Notes under the pieces: generated by a model
Told to the model about the DNA's origin: nothing
What the model saw: only the letters and a program-made list of their open reading frames with translations
The model's database searches: none
Part shown: piece by piece, positions 9,424 through 17,998 of the stretch
Layout of the letters: the number at the start of each line of letters is the position of its first letter
How positions within the stretch are numbered: position 1 is the stretch's first letter
Translations under genes and position numbers: made by a program
From: Algoriphagus hitonicola
GTDB taxonomy: Bacteria; Bacteroidota; Bacteroidia; Cytophagales; Cyclobacteriaceae
DNA: 64,000 nucleotides
Direction of reading: 5' to 3'
Assembly: GCF_900113375.1 (NCBI RefSeq)
Contig: NZ_FOPC01000002.1
Location: forward strand, 62,001-126,000

Positions 9424-9669
9424 ATCGATCTTAAAATCTACTAAACCACCAGCTATTTAGTTGATGTAAATTGGGTGGAGGTCAATCGGGCAATGTTGAC
9501 TGAAGCCCAGTTTTTTCCCTTTTGAAAAGTTAAAATACCTCGTTGGACAATTTAGCGGATCGTCTGTCCCTCTTTATTCTTTAGGACCTCAAAGAACCTT
9601 TAAATTGATAATCGACCCGTTTAGGAGCATTCTTATTCTCCAGCAAAAACTACCTAATCCACTGTAATT

Positions 9670-10068
9670 ATGAATTCTGAGAAACCCACATTTTACCAAC
9701 TCCGACCCGAAGTCGAGCAAGCCTATGGCTATTCTCATGCGGTGAAAATTGGAAACAGCATCAAGGTATCCGGTGCCGTCAGCATGGACGATGAAGGAAA
9801 TCCTACCGCAGTGGGCGACTTCCTTCAGCAAATGAAAAACTGCTACACCGATCTCGAAAAAGTACTCAAACACTTTGGTTGCACTTTCGATGATGTACTG
9901 GTGGAGAATGTATTCACAACCGAGATATCCGCATTTTTAGAACATGCGGGCTTCCGGAATACCATTTACACCCAGCAATTCCCAACAGGAACCTGGCTGG
10001 AAGTGAAAGGCTTGGCTTTGCCTGAATTCCTGATCGAAATCGAGCTGGAAGTCCACTGTAAAAACTAA
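9670..10068 (+). CDS. RidA/YjgF-family protein lacking the catalytic arginine
   Basis: 132 residues with the Rid fold: KIGNSIKVSGAVSMDDEGN, then the long helix FLQQMKNCYTDLEKVLKHFG, the VLVENVFTTEI strand and a C-terminal IEIELEVHC. In canonical RidA imine deaminases the segment before the last strands carries an essential Arg (P-A-R-S). Here the same place reads PTGTWLEV, so the Arg is missing and 2-aminoacrylate deaminase activity is doubtful. It heads a closely spaced run of genes to 12744 and lies 17 bases before the SnoaL-like gene. Confidence 0.85.
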   Translation: MNSEKPTFYQLRPEVEQAYGYSHAVKIGNSIKVSGAVSMDDEGNPTAVGDFLQQMKNCYTDLEKVLKHFGCTFDDVLVENVFTTEISAFLEHAGFRNTIYTQQFPTGTWLEVKGLALPEFLIEIELEVHCKN

Positions 10069-10085
10069 AAATAAATCATATAACC

Positions 10086-10505
10086 ATGGAAAACGAAATC
10101 AAGCAATCCGCAGAAAATAAAGCCATCGTCAACCGTCTCTATCAGGCTTTTGCTATCGGAGATGTACCCGGAGTCCTTGGCACCATGGATCCCCAGATCG
10201 TCTGGAACGAAGCCGAAGGAAATGACTACGGAAAAGGGAACCCATACATTGGTCCTGATGCCGTCTTAAACGGCGTTTTTGGACCTATTTTACAAGATCA
10301 TGATTACTTCAATTTACAAAATATCGAACTCCATGAAATGCTCCATGACAAGGTGCTAGCCACTTTGCGCTACGATGCGAAGACCAAAAAAGGAAAAGCC
10401 TACAATGCGCAGGTTGCCCATTTTTGGACGGTGAAAAATGGAAAAATCACAAATTTTCAGCAATACGTGGACACGAGAAAACTACACGATGCGATGAACT
10501 CATAA
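10086..10505 (+). CDS. SnoaL-like / NTF2-fold protein
   Basis: 139 residues, cytoplasmic (no signal peptide). It opens with a helix NKAIVNRLYQAFAIGDVPGVLGTMDPQ (two helices of the cone fold), then IVWNEAEGNDYGKGNPYIGPDA and a C-terminal sheet ending in AHFWTVKNGKITNFQQYVDT, typical of SnoaL-like ketosteroid-isomerase-related proteins. Members act as isomerases, cyclases or binding proteins and the substrate cannot be told from sequence. It follows the Rid-like gene by 17 bases and precedes DUF2306. Confidence 0.88.
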   Translation: MENEIKQSAENKAIVNRLYQAFAIGDVPGVLGTMDPQIVWNEAEGNDYGKGNPYIGPDAVLNGVFGPILQDHDYFNLQNIELHEMLHDKVLATLRYDAKTKKGKAYNAQVAHFWTVKNGKITNFQQYVDTRKLHDAMNS

Positions 10506-10554
10506 AGCGATCAGGCTTCCTTCGCTAGCCCCTAAACTTGACCCGTGCCAAATC

Positions 10555-11187
10555 ATGAACAACCACACCACTCTTTCTCCCATTCCTCTCAAAACTTGGT
10601 TTACCTGGCTGGGAATTGCTTTTCTTGTGCTTTTTGCCGGCAAGTTTATCCTAAACGATGCCCTGCCCTACTTTGGAATGCAAGAGTCAGTTTTTGGGAG
10701 ATTTTGGTCTATGAAGTGGCCGCTTATTGGGCATATTTCCGGAGGGATGATTGCGTTGGTTTTGGGTCCTTTTCAGTTTTGGCCTGCCTTTAGGAATAAA
10801 TACCTCCACATTCATCGAAAGCTGGGAATGGCTTACATCAGTGGGATTCTGATCGCAGTGATCAGTTCGATTTCTTTATCCTTGACTACAGGCTTGGCGA
10901 TTCACTGGACCTGGAGTTTGGCATTGATCGGTTTGGCCTTTGCCTGGTTTGGCACGACCGGGATGGCCTTTCGCTTTATCCTCTTGCGTCGCATCAATCT
11001 CCACAAAGAATGGATGATCCGAAGCTATGTGGTGACTTTTGCATTTGTGCTTTTCCGATGGCTTACGAGTCAGGCCTTTTACGCTGACTTAGGCACTTTT
11101 ATAGAGACTGGTCCCACAGCCATTTGGCTTTCTTGGGTGCTGCCGCTTTTTATTACCGAGATCGTGCTACAGTGGAATAAGAAATAA
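10555..11187 (+). CDS. DUF2306 integral membrane protein
   Basis: 210 residues with five or six predicted spans (about 17-34, 56-77, 92-113, 118-140, 153-170, 185-203). Conserved features of DUF2306 include HISGGMIALVLGPFQF, the HRKLGMAYI segment after the second span and HKEWMIRSY, histidines that suggest metal or heme binding within the membrane. The family has no firm function. It sits 24 bases before a membrane-anchored diheme cytochrome c, consistent with a redox role, though this is inference. Confidence 0.88.
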   Translation: MNNHTTLSPIPLKTWFTWLGIAFLVLFAGKFILNDALPYFGMQESVFGRFWSMKWPLIGHISGGMIALVLGPFQFWPAFRNKYLHIHRKLGMAYISGILIAVISSISLSLTTGLAIHWTWSLALIGLAFAWFGTTGMAFRFILLRRINLHKEWMIRSYVVTFAFVLFRWLTSQAFYADLGTFIETGPTAIWLSWVLPLFITEIVLQWNKK

Positions 11188-11211
11188 TCTGCAACCCAAA
11201 ACACCAGTAAT

Positions 11212-12213
11212 ATGATCAAGAAAATCATCCTCAGTATTCTCTCCCTTTTGCTAGTCCTGATCGGTGGATTTGTGCTCTTTGTCTTGCTTACTTGGAACAA
11301 AACCTACCAGATACCCTATCCCGAGCTAAAGGCCAGTACGGATTCTACCGTCATAGAAAAGGGAAGATATCTCGTCCATGGTCCGGCACATTGCTCCAAT
11401 TGTCATGTGTCAAGTATCAAAGAAATGATCGCCGCCGATGCAGGTCAAAATATTCCGCTTCAGGGCGGTGTAGAATTTCCATTAGGACCTATCGGAACCT
11501 TATTTACCCGGAATCTGACACCAGACCCAACCTCAGGAATTGGACGATATTCTGATGCCGAGCTGTTTCGAATGATGCGCCATGCCGTGAAGCCTGATGG
11601 AACAGCCACACTGTCTATCCTCATGCCTTTTTGGAACATGGCCGATGAAGATCTGATTGCAGTAGTGTCCTATCTGAGGAGCATGGCTCCTGTCGAAAAC
11701 CAAGTCAAAGAAAATGAGTGGACCTTTATGGGAAAGGCAATCCGCGCCATAGCGTCATCCTTTCAGCCCATCGAGAATCCCACACCTGCTCCCTTTGCCC
11801 CTGCGATGGAAGCAACTATTGAGCGGGGAGAATACCTTTCCCGCTATGTAGCCAACTGTGTCGGTTGTCATACCGCTAGAGATCCCATGACATTTGAGGC
11901 GATCGGTCCGGAATACGCTGGCGGAATGGAATTCGAGCCTTTCCCGGAATTACATCTGGCTTTGGGCGAAGATCCTGAACTCTGGATGCGCACTCCCAAT
12001 ATCACACCGCATGCTAACAGTGCACTTTCCAAATTCAAAACAGTGGAAGAATGGAAGGAGCGGTTCAGAAAAGGGCGGCAAATCATGATTTCTCCAATGC
12101 ACTGGGGTCCTTTTTCGAGAATGACTGATGAAGATCTCGAGGCACTTTACCTGTATTTGAAAAGCCTGAAACCGGAAGATTACGATGCTGGAGCATTAAT
12201 GTTTAAGAAATAA
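11212..12213 (+). CDS. Membrane-anchored diheme cytochrome c
   Basis: 333 residues: an N-terminal anchor (residues 3-27), then two class I cytochrome c domains. Heme sites are CSNCH (61-65) and CVGCH (216-220), with distal-Met candidates in ILMPFWNM (~138-143) and MISPMHWGPF. The NLTPDPTSGIG and NITPH segments are typical of the cytochromes c that partner alcohol/sugar dehydrogenases and other periplasmic oxidases. It acts in the periplasm as an electron carrier; the partner dehydrogenase is not in this window. It is in a run with DUF2306 upstream (24 bases) and a lipoprotein downstream (27 bases). Confidence 0.93.
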   Translation: MIKKIILSILSLLLVLIGGFVLFVLLTWNKTYQIPYPELKASTDSTVIEKGRYLVHGPAHCSNCHVSSIKEMIAADAGQNIPLQGGVEFPLGPIGTLFTRNLTPDPTSGIGRYSDAELFRMMRHAVKPDGTATLSILMPFWNMADEDLIAVVSYLRSMAPVENQVKENEWTFMGKAIRAIASSFQPIENPTPAPFAPAMEATIERGEYLSRYVANCVGCHTARDPMTFEAIGPEYAGGMEFEPFPELHLALGEDPELWMRTPNITPHANSALSKFKTVEEWKERFRKGRQIMISPMHWGPFSRMTDEDLEALYLYLKSLKPEDYDAGALMFKK

Positions 12214-12240
12214 CCAATCAACTTATTACAAATAAATTTT

Positions 12241-12744
12241 ATGAAAAACCTACCCCTTCAAGTGATTGCATGGATCATCCTTTTAAGTATTCCTTTTGCC
12301 TTTCAAGGCTGCAATGAAAAAACAGAAGTTGTACCCGAGGAAACCCCATCAGAACCTGTTTTTGACCTGGACACAGCCAAAAAAGAGATTCAGGAAGCAA
12401 ATCAGAATTTTATGTCCCTCGTGGCTGCCGGAGATTCTGTCGGTTTGGCAAATGCCTATACGGCAGATGCCAAGTTTATGGCTCCCGGAGGACCTTCTGT
12501 ACAGGGAAGAGCCAATATCCAATCAGCCATGCATGGAATGATCCAATCGGGAATAACAGCCGTGGATCTTAGACTAGAGAATGTTTACGGCACTGCAGAC
12601 CTAATTGCAGAAGAGGGTGAATTGACGCTATTTGTCGGTGAACAAGCCGTATCTACGGAAAAATACATTGTGCTTTGGAAAAAAGAAGATGGGCAATGGA
12701 AATTGTTCAGGGACATTTTCAATTCAAACTCCCCTGCAGAATAA
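12241..12744 (+). CDS. NTF2-like (DUF4440/YybH-type) lipoprotein
   Basis: 167 residues. Signal peptide with lipobox FQGC (Cys24). The mature domain begins IQEANQNFMSLVAAGDSVGLANAYTADAKFMAPGG, the classical helix-turn-strand of DUF4440/SnoaL-like proteins, and ends KYIVLWKKEDGQWKLFRDIFN. It is likely a periplasmic ligand-binding or enzyme subunit. It is the last gene of the run that starts with the Rid-like protein at 9670. Confidence 0.88.
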   Translation: MKNLPLQVIAWIILLSIPFAFQGCNEKTEVVPEETPSEPVFDLDTAKKEIQEANQNFMSLVAAGDSVGLANAYTADAKFMAPGGPSVQGRANIQSAMHGMIQSGITAVDLRLENVYGTADLIAEEGELTLFVGEQAVSTEKYIVLWKKEDGQWKLFRDIFNSNSPAE

Positions 12745-13085
12745 ATTATTGTAGCACATATGCCCCCGCATCAAAACACGTCAGCCTTCATAGTTCAGAA
12801 TTGAAGTTCATAAAATGCTAAGCAACTTCCCCCTTTCCATGGGAAGGAATGCCTGTTCAGACGAATGAAGGAGAGGATTTATGCAGAATGATTTTAATGA
12901 AAACCAACTCCGTACAGATTCCCGGATACAGATAAAATTATTGTTACACACGATACATAAATTAAAGATGAAATCGAGCATGAGGTGGCCATCACACACT
13001 GGTACGTCCCGATCTATCGGGGCAACCATGCGACCTGCCTGCCGCAGGGATTCCATCCGACAGCTAAAAAACAAATTATAAACAG
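12745..13085. other. Intergenic region with two short palindromes
   Basis: 340 bases without a convincing gene; the only plus ORF (12881-13081) has no domain features. Two hairpins lie near the 3' end: cccgat-ct-atcggg at 13008-13021 and cctgc-ctgcc-gcagg at 13034-13048. The second shares its left arm and core with the 21-bp elements inside the DUF6090 genes at 26-32 kb and may be a degenerate intergenic copy. Confidence 0.5.
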
Positions 13086-14024
13086 ATGAAAAAAGTAGGC
13101 ATTATCGGAGGTTCTGGCTTTATCGGAAGCTACAACACCCAAAAGTTCTTAAATGAAGGTTACCAGGTAAAAGTATCTACCACAGACCTTTCCAAAAAAG
13201 AAAAGTATGAACATCTACTCAGCCTCAAAAATGCTGAGAATCTGGAAATCGCTCAATTGGATGTGGAAAACAAACAGGAGCTTATGGATTTTCTGAAAGA
13301 CTGTCAAATCGTAATTCACGGAGGAACACCATTTCAATTGGATGTGAAAGACCTTCAGAAAGAGCTGTTTGACCCGACCATCAAGGGTACCGAAAACTTC
13401 CTTGAAGCAGTTCTCAAGACTCCCGGGATTGAAAAAGTTGTGTTTATCGCATCCGTTGCGGCGTACAACACCAACTTTCCATTTTTACCAGCAGGAAAAA
13501 CTGAAGGTGAGCAAATCACCGAAAATGATGCGCCATTTATGAGCGAACAGGGCATTCCCTATGCCCAAGCTAAGTTTATCGCCAATCAGGCCGTTGATAA
13601 ATTCATCGCAGACCACCCCAATTTGAGTTTTGAAATCACATCAGTTTCGCCGACGGGTGTAATGGGGAAATCATTGTCAAACAGACAAGATTCCACCTCA
13701 ACGGGAATTCAATTCTTATTTAAAAATAAAATTGCCCCCAACCCATTTATCCAAATGATCTATGATATGGATGTATTATGGGCATTGGTAGATGTAGAAG
13801 ATGTTGCCGATGCGATTTTCAAGGCCGCTACCACCAAGAACACCCATGGGAAAAATTATCTCCTGTCAGGGGAAAGTTACAGGGTTTCGGATGTGACATT
13901 GATGCTGAACAATCAATCTCCGGTAGGCAAACCTGAAATTGTTTACAGTTCAGAATTGGCAATGAAGGATTTGGGAATAGCATTTAAGCCTGTCAGTATT
14001 CCTTTGAATAACTATTCCTCATAA
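13086..14024 (+). CDS. NAD-dependent epimerase/dehydratase family protein
   Basis: 312 residues, extended SDR. The nucleotide motif GxxGxxG is at residues 8-14 (GGSGFIG), followed by an acidic residue after beta-2, TTDLSKKEK. FIASVAAYN carries the catalytic Ser region and YAQAK the Tyr-x-x-x-Lys pair, followed by SPTGVMG. The segment NTNFPFLPAGKTEGEQ resembles dihydroflavonol-reductase-like bacterial oxidoreductases acting on aldehydes or ketones. It ends with the usual substrate-domain (DVEDVADAIFKA). It stands alone, 340 bases after the previous gene. Confidence 0.9.
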   Translation: MKKVGIIGGSGFIGSYNTQKFLNEGYQVKVSTTDLSKKEKYEHLLSLKNAENLEIAQLDVENKQELMDFLKDCQIVIHGGTPFQLDVKDLQKELFDPTIKGTENFLEAVLKTPGIEKVVFIASVAAYNTNFPFLPAGKTEGEQITENDAPFMSEQGIPYAQAKFIANQAVDKFIADHPNLSFEITSVSPTGVMGKSLSNRQDSTSTGIQFLFKNKIAPNPFIQMIYDMDVLWALVDVEDVADAIFKAATTKNTHGKNYLLSGESYRVSDVTLMLNNQSPVGKPEIVYSSELAMKDLGIAFKPVSIPLNNYSS

Positions 14025-14111
14025 GAACTGGAAAGCACCTGAGCACAAAAAGTATAGTGACAACTTTTATGTCATGAGCCACTTGTGCGTAATCTGAAAA
14101 AAACAGAAACT

Positions 14112-14621
14112 ATGAAATACATTTTGCCTTTTATTGCTCTGATAATGTTCAGTTGCTCGAACCAATCAAAAAAGACTAAAATAATTGCTGAATCGAGTAA
14201 CGAACTTATATCAACAAAAAATAAAGACTCGACAGCAGTAACAAATATTGTTAGTGATTTTTTTCAAGCATTTGATGATAGAGATTTGGATAAAATGGAA
14301 CAGATACTGACGCCAGCGTCTAAGATAATTCACAATAATGGTGTTACGACCGATACAAAGGAAATGATAGAAGTAATAAAAGAAACTAAAAACTGGTATC
14401 CAAGAAAGCGAAAACTTTCAGAATTTGAATTCGATGCAGATGATACCTTTGCAATAGTTGGTGTAGTAAATGAAGTTACTTTTTCCTTGCCAGAGGATAA
14501 GGAAGTTTATGAGCCTTATAATGAAACGTGGATTTTCAAAAAGATTAATAATAAATGGCATCCGGTTAGAATTCATTATTCAAAAATTGTTAGAGAAAAA
14601 CATACTGAAGAAGTAGAATAA
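14112..14621 (+). CDS. NTF2-like lipoprotein, AT-rich
   Basis: 169 residues from the ATG at 14112, which opens the lipoprotein signal MKYILPFIALIMFSC (Cys15); the in-frame GTG at 14085 is discounted. The mature part has VTNIVSDFFQAFDDRDLDKMEQILTPASKI, the first helices of a DUF4440/SnoaL-like domain, and ends ETWIFKKINNKWHPVRIHYSK. The codon choice is markedly richer in A/T than in the flanking epimerase and amidohydrolase, as in the next two genes, suggesting the three arrived together. Confidence 0.82.
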   Translation: MKYILPFIALIMFSCSNQSKKTKIIAESSNELISTKNKDSTAVTNIVSDFFQAFDDRDLDKMEQILTPASKIIHNNGVTTDTKEMIEVIKETKNWYPRKRKLSEFEFDADDTFAIVGVVNEVTFSLPEDKEVYEPYNETWIFKKINNKWHPVRIHYSKIVREKHTEEVE

Positions 14622-14674
14622 AAATCGGAATGAAAAGCCTTCACACAAGATGAAATAACAAAAAAAACAGGAAA

Positions 14675-14700
14675 GCCGAAAACTTACTAGAGTAGGAAAA
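14675..14700. repeat. Repeated leader, copy 1
   Basis: A 26-base segment starting gccgaaaactta lies 17 bases before the gene at 14717. It recurs at 15180-15205 before the M20 peptidase gene with a few substitutions (shared gccgaaaactta, then aGTAGG-type text). Conserved leaders in front of neighbouring genes suggest duplicated expression signals or a shared cassette boundary. Confidence 0.5.
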
Positions 14701-14716
14701 ATTAAACAGGAAAATA

Positions 14717-15160
14717 ATGAAAATATCTCATGTTATATGTGTTGTGATAATGTTGGTATCAACCAGCTCTTTGTTTGGACAGACGAAGAGTGATTCTTTA
14801 TTAATCAAAGAAACCGCTCTGAACTATATTGAAGGTCTATGGACTAATAATTATGAGAGAATGGAAAAAGCAATACATCCAGAATTGGCAAAAAGGGTAA
14901 TTAGAAAAGATGATAAAGGGAATTACCGATTAAGTAATATGGGATATTCAGAATTGCTGTTTTACACAAAAACTTTAACACCAAAGGATGAAAAACCAGA
15001 AGAACCTTTTAAAGCGGATGTAATAATATTTGATATTGCATCAGATATCGCAACCATAAAAATAACCCAAAATAAATATAGTTTCTTTGACTATGTTCAG
15101 TTAGGAAAGATAAATGGGGAATGGAAAATGATAAATTGGCTATGGGCGAATACAAAATAA
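14717..15160 (+). CDS. Secreted NTF2-like (lumazine-binding-type) protein
   Basis: 147 residues with a signal peptide (MKISHVICVVIMLVSTSSLFGQ). The mature domain starts with SLLIKETALNYIEGLWTNNYERMEKAIHPELAKR, typical of the putative lumazine-binding branch of the NTF2 superfamily, and finishes IDW/INW-type: YVQLGKINGEWKMINWLW. These proteins are common downstream or upstream of hydrolases in Bacteroidota; the ligand is not known. Base use is AT-rich like its neighbours at 14112 and 15221. Confidence 0.85.
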   Translation: MKISHVICVVIMLVSTSSLFGQTKSDSLLIKETALNYIEGLWTNNYERMEKAIHPELAKRVIRKDDKGNYRLSNMGYSELLFYTKTLTPKDEKPEEPFKADVIIFDIASDIATIKITQNKYSFFDYVQLGKINGEWKMINWLWANTK

Positions 15161-15179
15161 ACTCATAGTAAAAAAAATA

Positions 15180-15205
15180 GCCGAAAACTTATCAAAGTAG
15201 GCAAA
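15180..15205. repeat. Repeated leader, copy 2
   Basis: Second copy of the leader described at 14675-14700, here 15 bases upstream of the peptidase start at 15221. The two share gccgaaaactta and a following agtagg core. Confidence 0.5.
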
Positions 15206-15220
15206 ACACAATTTAATACA

Positions 15221-16750
15221 ATGATGAAAAAATCTAAAATCCATCTTTTCTATTTGATTATTGTCTTTACCTGCTACAATCAAATCTGTCTGAGTCAAAT
15301 CAAACAGCAGGCTGAAACTAAAAGTGATTCTTTAACAGTCACTAGACCCACTGATAATCAAATTATAGCCTACAATAATTATTTTGAGCAGAATTATGAA
15401 AGGCATATTGACGAATTGATAGATTTAATTTCATACCCTTCTTTATCTATGCAAGCTGATCATCAAAATGATTTGATAGAAGCCGCAGAATTCCTTAAAA
15501 ATAAACTAATCAATATTGGCTTAGAAAAAAGCCAAATAAATTTCTCCAATGGCTTGCCGGTAGTCACTTCGGAATACAATCAGCATATAGATCAGCCTAC
15601 TGTTCTTTTTTATGGACATTTTGATGTGCAACCTGTCAATAGAGAGCAATGGCAGAATGATCCCTTCAAAGCAGAAATCAGAGATGGTCGATTGTATGGT
15701 AGAGGAGCCACTGATGACAAAGGCCCTATTATAGCCTTAATAACCACTCTTGAAGCCTTAATGACTATAGATGGCAAGCTTCCAGTAAATATTAAAATCC
15801 TTCTAGATGGCGGAGAAGAAATTGGGAGCCCGCATTTACCAGGCTGGTTAGCCGATCACAAAGATTGGTTAAAAGATATAGATTTCGGCATCAATGTAGA
15901 CGCCGCCATGTATAATGATGAGCAGGGTTTGATATGGAAAGGCCTTCGTGGTGCTTCGGATATAGAAGTCACCTTAACCTCCGCCAATACTGATTTACAT
16001 TCAGGCATCTATGGAGGAGTTGCACCGAATGCTGCAGTTGCAGCCTCTAAAGTAATTGCTTCTATGTATAATGATGATGGATCAGTTGCCATTGAAGGGT
16101 TTTATGATGATTTAAAAATTTTCTCTGATGCCGAAAAAATAGAAATCGCTGCTTCTGTAGACAAAAACCAAGAAGCTGATGAATTGAAGAAATTTGAAAT
16201 TGATCAATGGATTGGAGAAACTGAATACACCTATACTGAACGAACATGGATTCGTGGATCCATGGATGTCACTGGTTTCAAATCAGGTTATACTGATGGA
16301 AAAGCCTCTATTATACCGCACACAGCCTGGTTTAGGATCATGACACGATTGGGGCCAGGTCAGAACCCGGAAAAAATTAACAGCTTGATTAAAAGCCATA
16401 TCGAAAGAAATATTCCCTGGGGAATCCAAGCTGGATTTAAAGTGAGTGGAATGGCAGAAGCTACTGTCTTAAATGAAGGTGATTTGGGGTATAAGATTGG
16501 AAAAAAAGTGCTAACTGACTTCTTCGGAATTTCCCCAAAAATCCTCTACATAGGTGGAACTGTCCCAGCCCTATCTTTTATCCCTAATGCAGGCGGACCT
16601 GATTTGGTCTCGATCGGGTTTCAGCGAAGTGATGAGAATTTTCATGCCGATAATGAATTTATGAGAATTGATAGCTTTAAAAAAGGTCAACGCATTTATG
16701 CGCAATTATTACATGCATTTGTCAATCAAAATCGCAATCATCCCAAGTAA
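15221..16750 (+). CDS. Secreted M20-family metallopeptidase
   Basis: 509 residues; the start ATGATG gives a signal peptide ending ...CLSQ. The M20 motifs are complete: YGHFDVQPV (metal His and Asp), GRGATDDKGP (bridging Asp), DGGEEIGSP (catalytic Glu and metal Glu), a metal Asp in FGINVDAAMYN and the terminal metal His in NFHADNEFM. HSGIYGGVAPNA begins the dimerisation lid. The best match in family terms is the dipeptidase/CNDP group, a zinc dipeptidase acting in the periplasm. AT-rich codon use links it to the two small genes before it. Confidence 0.92.
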   Translation: MMKKSKIHLFYLIIVFTCYNQICLSQIKQQAETKSDSLTVTRPTDNQIIAYNNYFEQNYERHIDELIDLISYPSLSMQADHQNDLIEAAEFLKNKLINIGLEKSQINFSNGLPVVTSEYNQHIDQPTVLFYGHFDVQPVNREQWQNDPFKAEIRDGRLYGRGATDDKGPIIALITTLEALMTIDGKLPVNIKILLDGGEEIGSPHLPGWLADHKDWLKDIDFGINVDAAMYNDEQGLIWKGLRGASDIEVTLTSANTDLHSGIYGGVAPNAAVAASKVIASMYNDDGSVAIEGFYDDLKIFSDAEKIEIAASVDKNQEADELKKFEIDQWIGETEYTYTERTWIRGSMDVTGFKSGYTDGKASIIPHTAWFRIMTRLGPGQNPEKINSLIKSHIERNIPWGIQAGFKVSGMAEATVLNEGDLGYKIGKKVLTDFFGISPKILYIGGTVPALSFIPNAGGPDLVSIGFQRSDENFHADNEFMRIDSFKKGQRIYAQLLHAFVNQNRNHPK

Positions 16751-16789
16751 AACTATTATTAGAAACTGATAAAGCTTACTGAAATACTA

Positions 16790-17698
16790 ATGAAAAAACA
16801 CCTAGTTATACTACTAGCCTTACTCCCTCAATTTTTATTCTCGCAAACGAGAATTATCGACATGCACATTCACTCCTATACTGAGAGTGATTTTGGTGTT
16901 CGGGAACCTTCCGATACTGATCACTATGGGGTAAAAGGTTCAGCCAATGCCGAGCAGCATCTTCTGGAGACCTTTGCGGCCATGGAGCGATTCAATATCG
17001 TCAAAGCAGCGGTCAGTGGGAATCCCGAAAGTGTCAAAATCTGGAAAGAACGGGATAAAGATAACCGGGTAATTCGGGGTATTCTGAGTTTTTTGCCTGA
17101 CGATCATGAGATGGATGTTACCAAGTTTGAACAGATGGTCAAGGACGGCGAGATTGAAATTTTCGGGGAATTAGGTCCTTACTACAGCGGTACCACTTTA
17201 AGTGATTCCATTTGGCAACCTTATCTGGAAATCTGTGAAAAATATGACATCCCGGTGGCTGTGCATACGGGAGGTGGAGACCCCGGAGGCACCTATTCCT
17301 GGTCCCCAAAAGCAAGACTGAAACTAGGTGATCCTTATTTGATAGAAGATGTTTTGGTCAAGTATCCCAAACTACGGGTGTATCTGATGCATGCTGGAGG
17401 AGAGGATTGGCCGGAACATGCCATTCGATTGATGGCCTACTATCCACAGCTTTATACGGATATTGCTGTTTTGCTTTGGGTGGAGCCCAACACTCAACGA
17501 TATGTCACGGATTTTCTCAAAAATATCAAGCATGCAGGCTATCTAGATCGAGTTATGTTTGGTTCTGATCAGATGATCTGGCCCTATGCCATCGAGAAGT
17601 CAATTGATTTTTTGAACAGTCTTGACTTCTTGACAGAGGAGGATAAAGAAGGGATATTTTATGGAAATGCAGCGAGATTCTTGAAATTGGAAGATTAG
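16790..17698 (+). CDS. Amidohydrolase-2 family hydrolase, secreted
   Basis: 302 residues with a signal peptide (MKKHLVILLALLPQFLFSQ). The mature enzyme begins IIDMHIHSYTE, the metal-binding HxH of the amidohydrolase-2 TIM barrel; VAVHTGG holds the third His, LMHAGG the fourth, and FGSDQMIWP the catalytic Asp. Relatives hydrolyse or decarboxylate aromatic or cyclic substrates. It starts 39 bases after the peptidase but with a normal (less AT-rich) codon choice, so it may not share its history. Confidence 0.9.
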   Translation: MKKHLVILLALLPQFLFSQTRIIDMHIHSYTESDFGVREPSDTDHYGVKGSANAEQHLLETFAAMERFNIVKAAVSGNPESVKIWKERDKDNRVIRGILSFLPDDHEMDVTKFEQMVKDGEIEIFGELGPYYSGTTLSDSIWQPYLEICEKYDIPVAVHTGGGDPGGTYSWSPKARLKLGDPYLIEDVLVKYPKLRVYLMHAGGEDWPEHAIRLMAYYPQLYTDIAVLLWVEPNTQRYVTDFLKNIKHAGYLDRVMFGSDQMIWPYAIEKSIDFLNSLDFLTEEDKEGIFYGNAARFLKLED

Positions 17699-17775
17699 CG
17701 TGTTTCAAATTCAACTTCCCGATTTTCGGGACAGGCTCTCCAGAGTTGATAGGACCGATCGTCTCTTGGATTATA

Positions 17776-17998
17776 AATCCACACATTTCATTTGTGGCTA
17801 ATCGTATTCAACCACTTCGTGGTTGATGGGTGAAAAGATAATGATTCCTGAAATACTTTCTCTCCGTGGGGGGAAGTTGCATGAATAGATAAGGATTCCT
17901 GAAAGGAATCAATATGATTAGCCCCACATGCCAATGTGGGGTTGAAAACGGACATTCCCACCTGGTTTTCCCAACCACAACGTGGTTGAATTTGAAAA
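17776..17998. repeat. REP-like palindrome array A, 3' side of the RAYT
   Basis: Consecutive hairpins: ccaca...tgtgg (about 17780-17797), caaccac-ttc-gtggttg (17809-17825), gattcct-gaa-aggaatc (17894-17910), ccccacat-gcca-atgtgggg (17922-17941) and caaccac-aac-gtggttg (17972-17988). The same order and linker text (ggctaatcgtatt, aatatgatta, gaaaacggacattcccacc) recur directly repeated in array B. Part of this array is translated as the C-terminal tail of the transposase ORF. Confidence 0.85.

Noticed and set aside
12881..13081. 66-codon plus ORF before the epimerase gene
   Set aside because: No domain, signal or composition typical of a protein; it runs over two palindromes.
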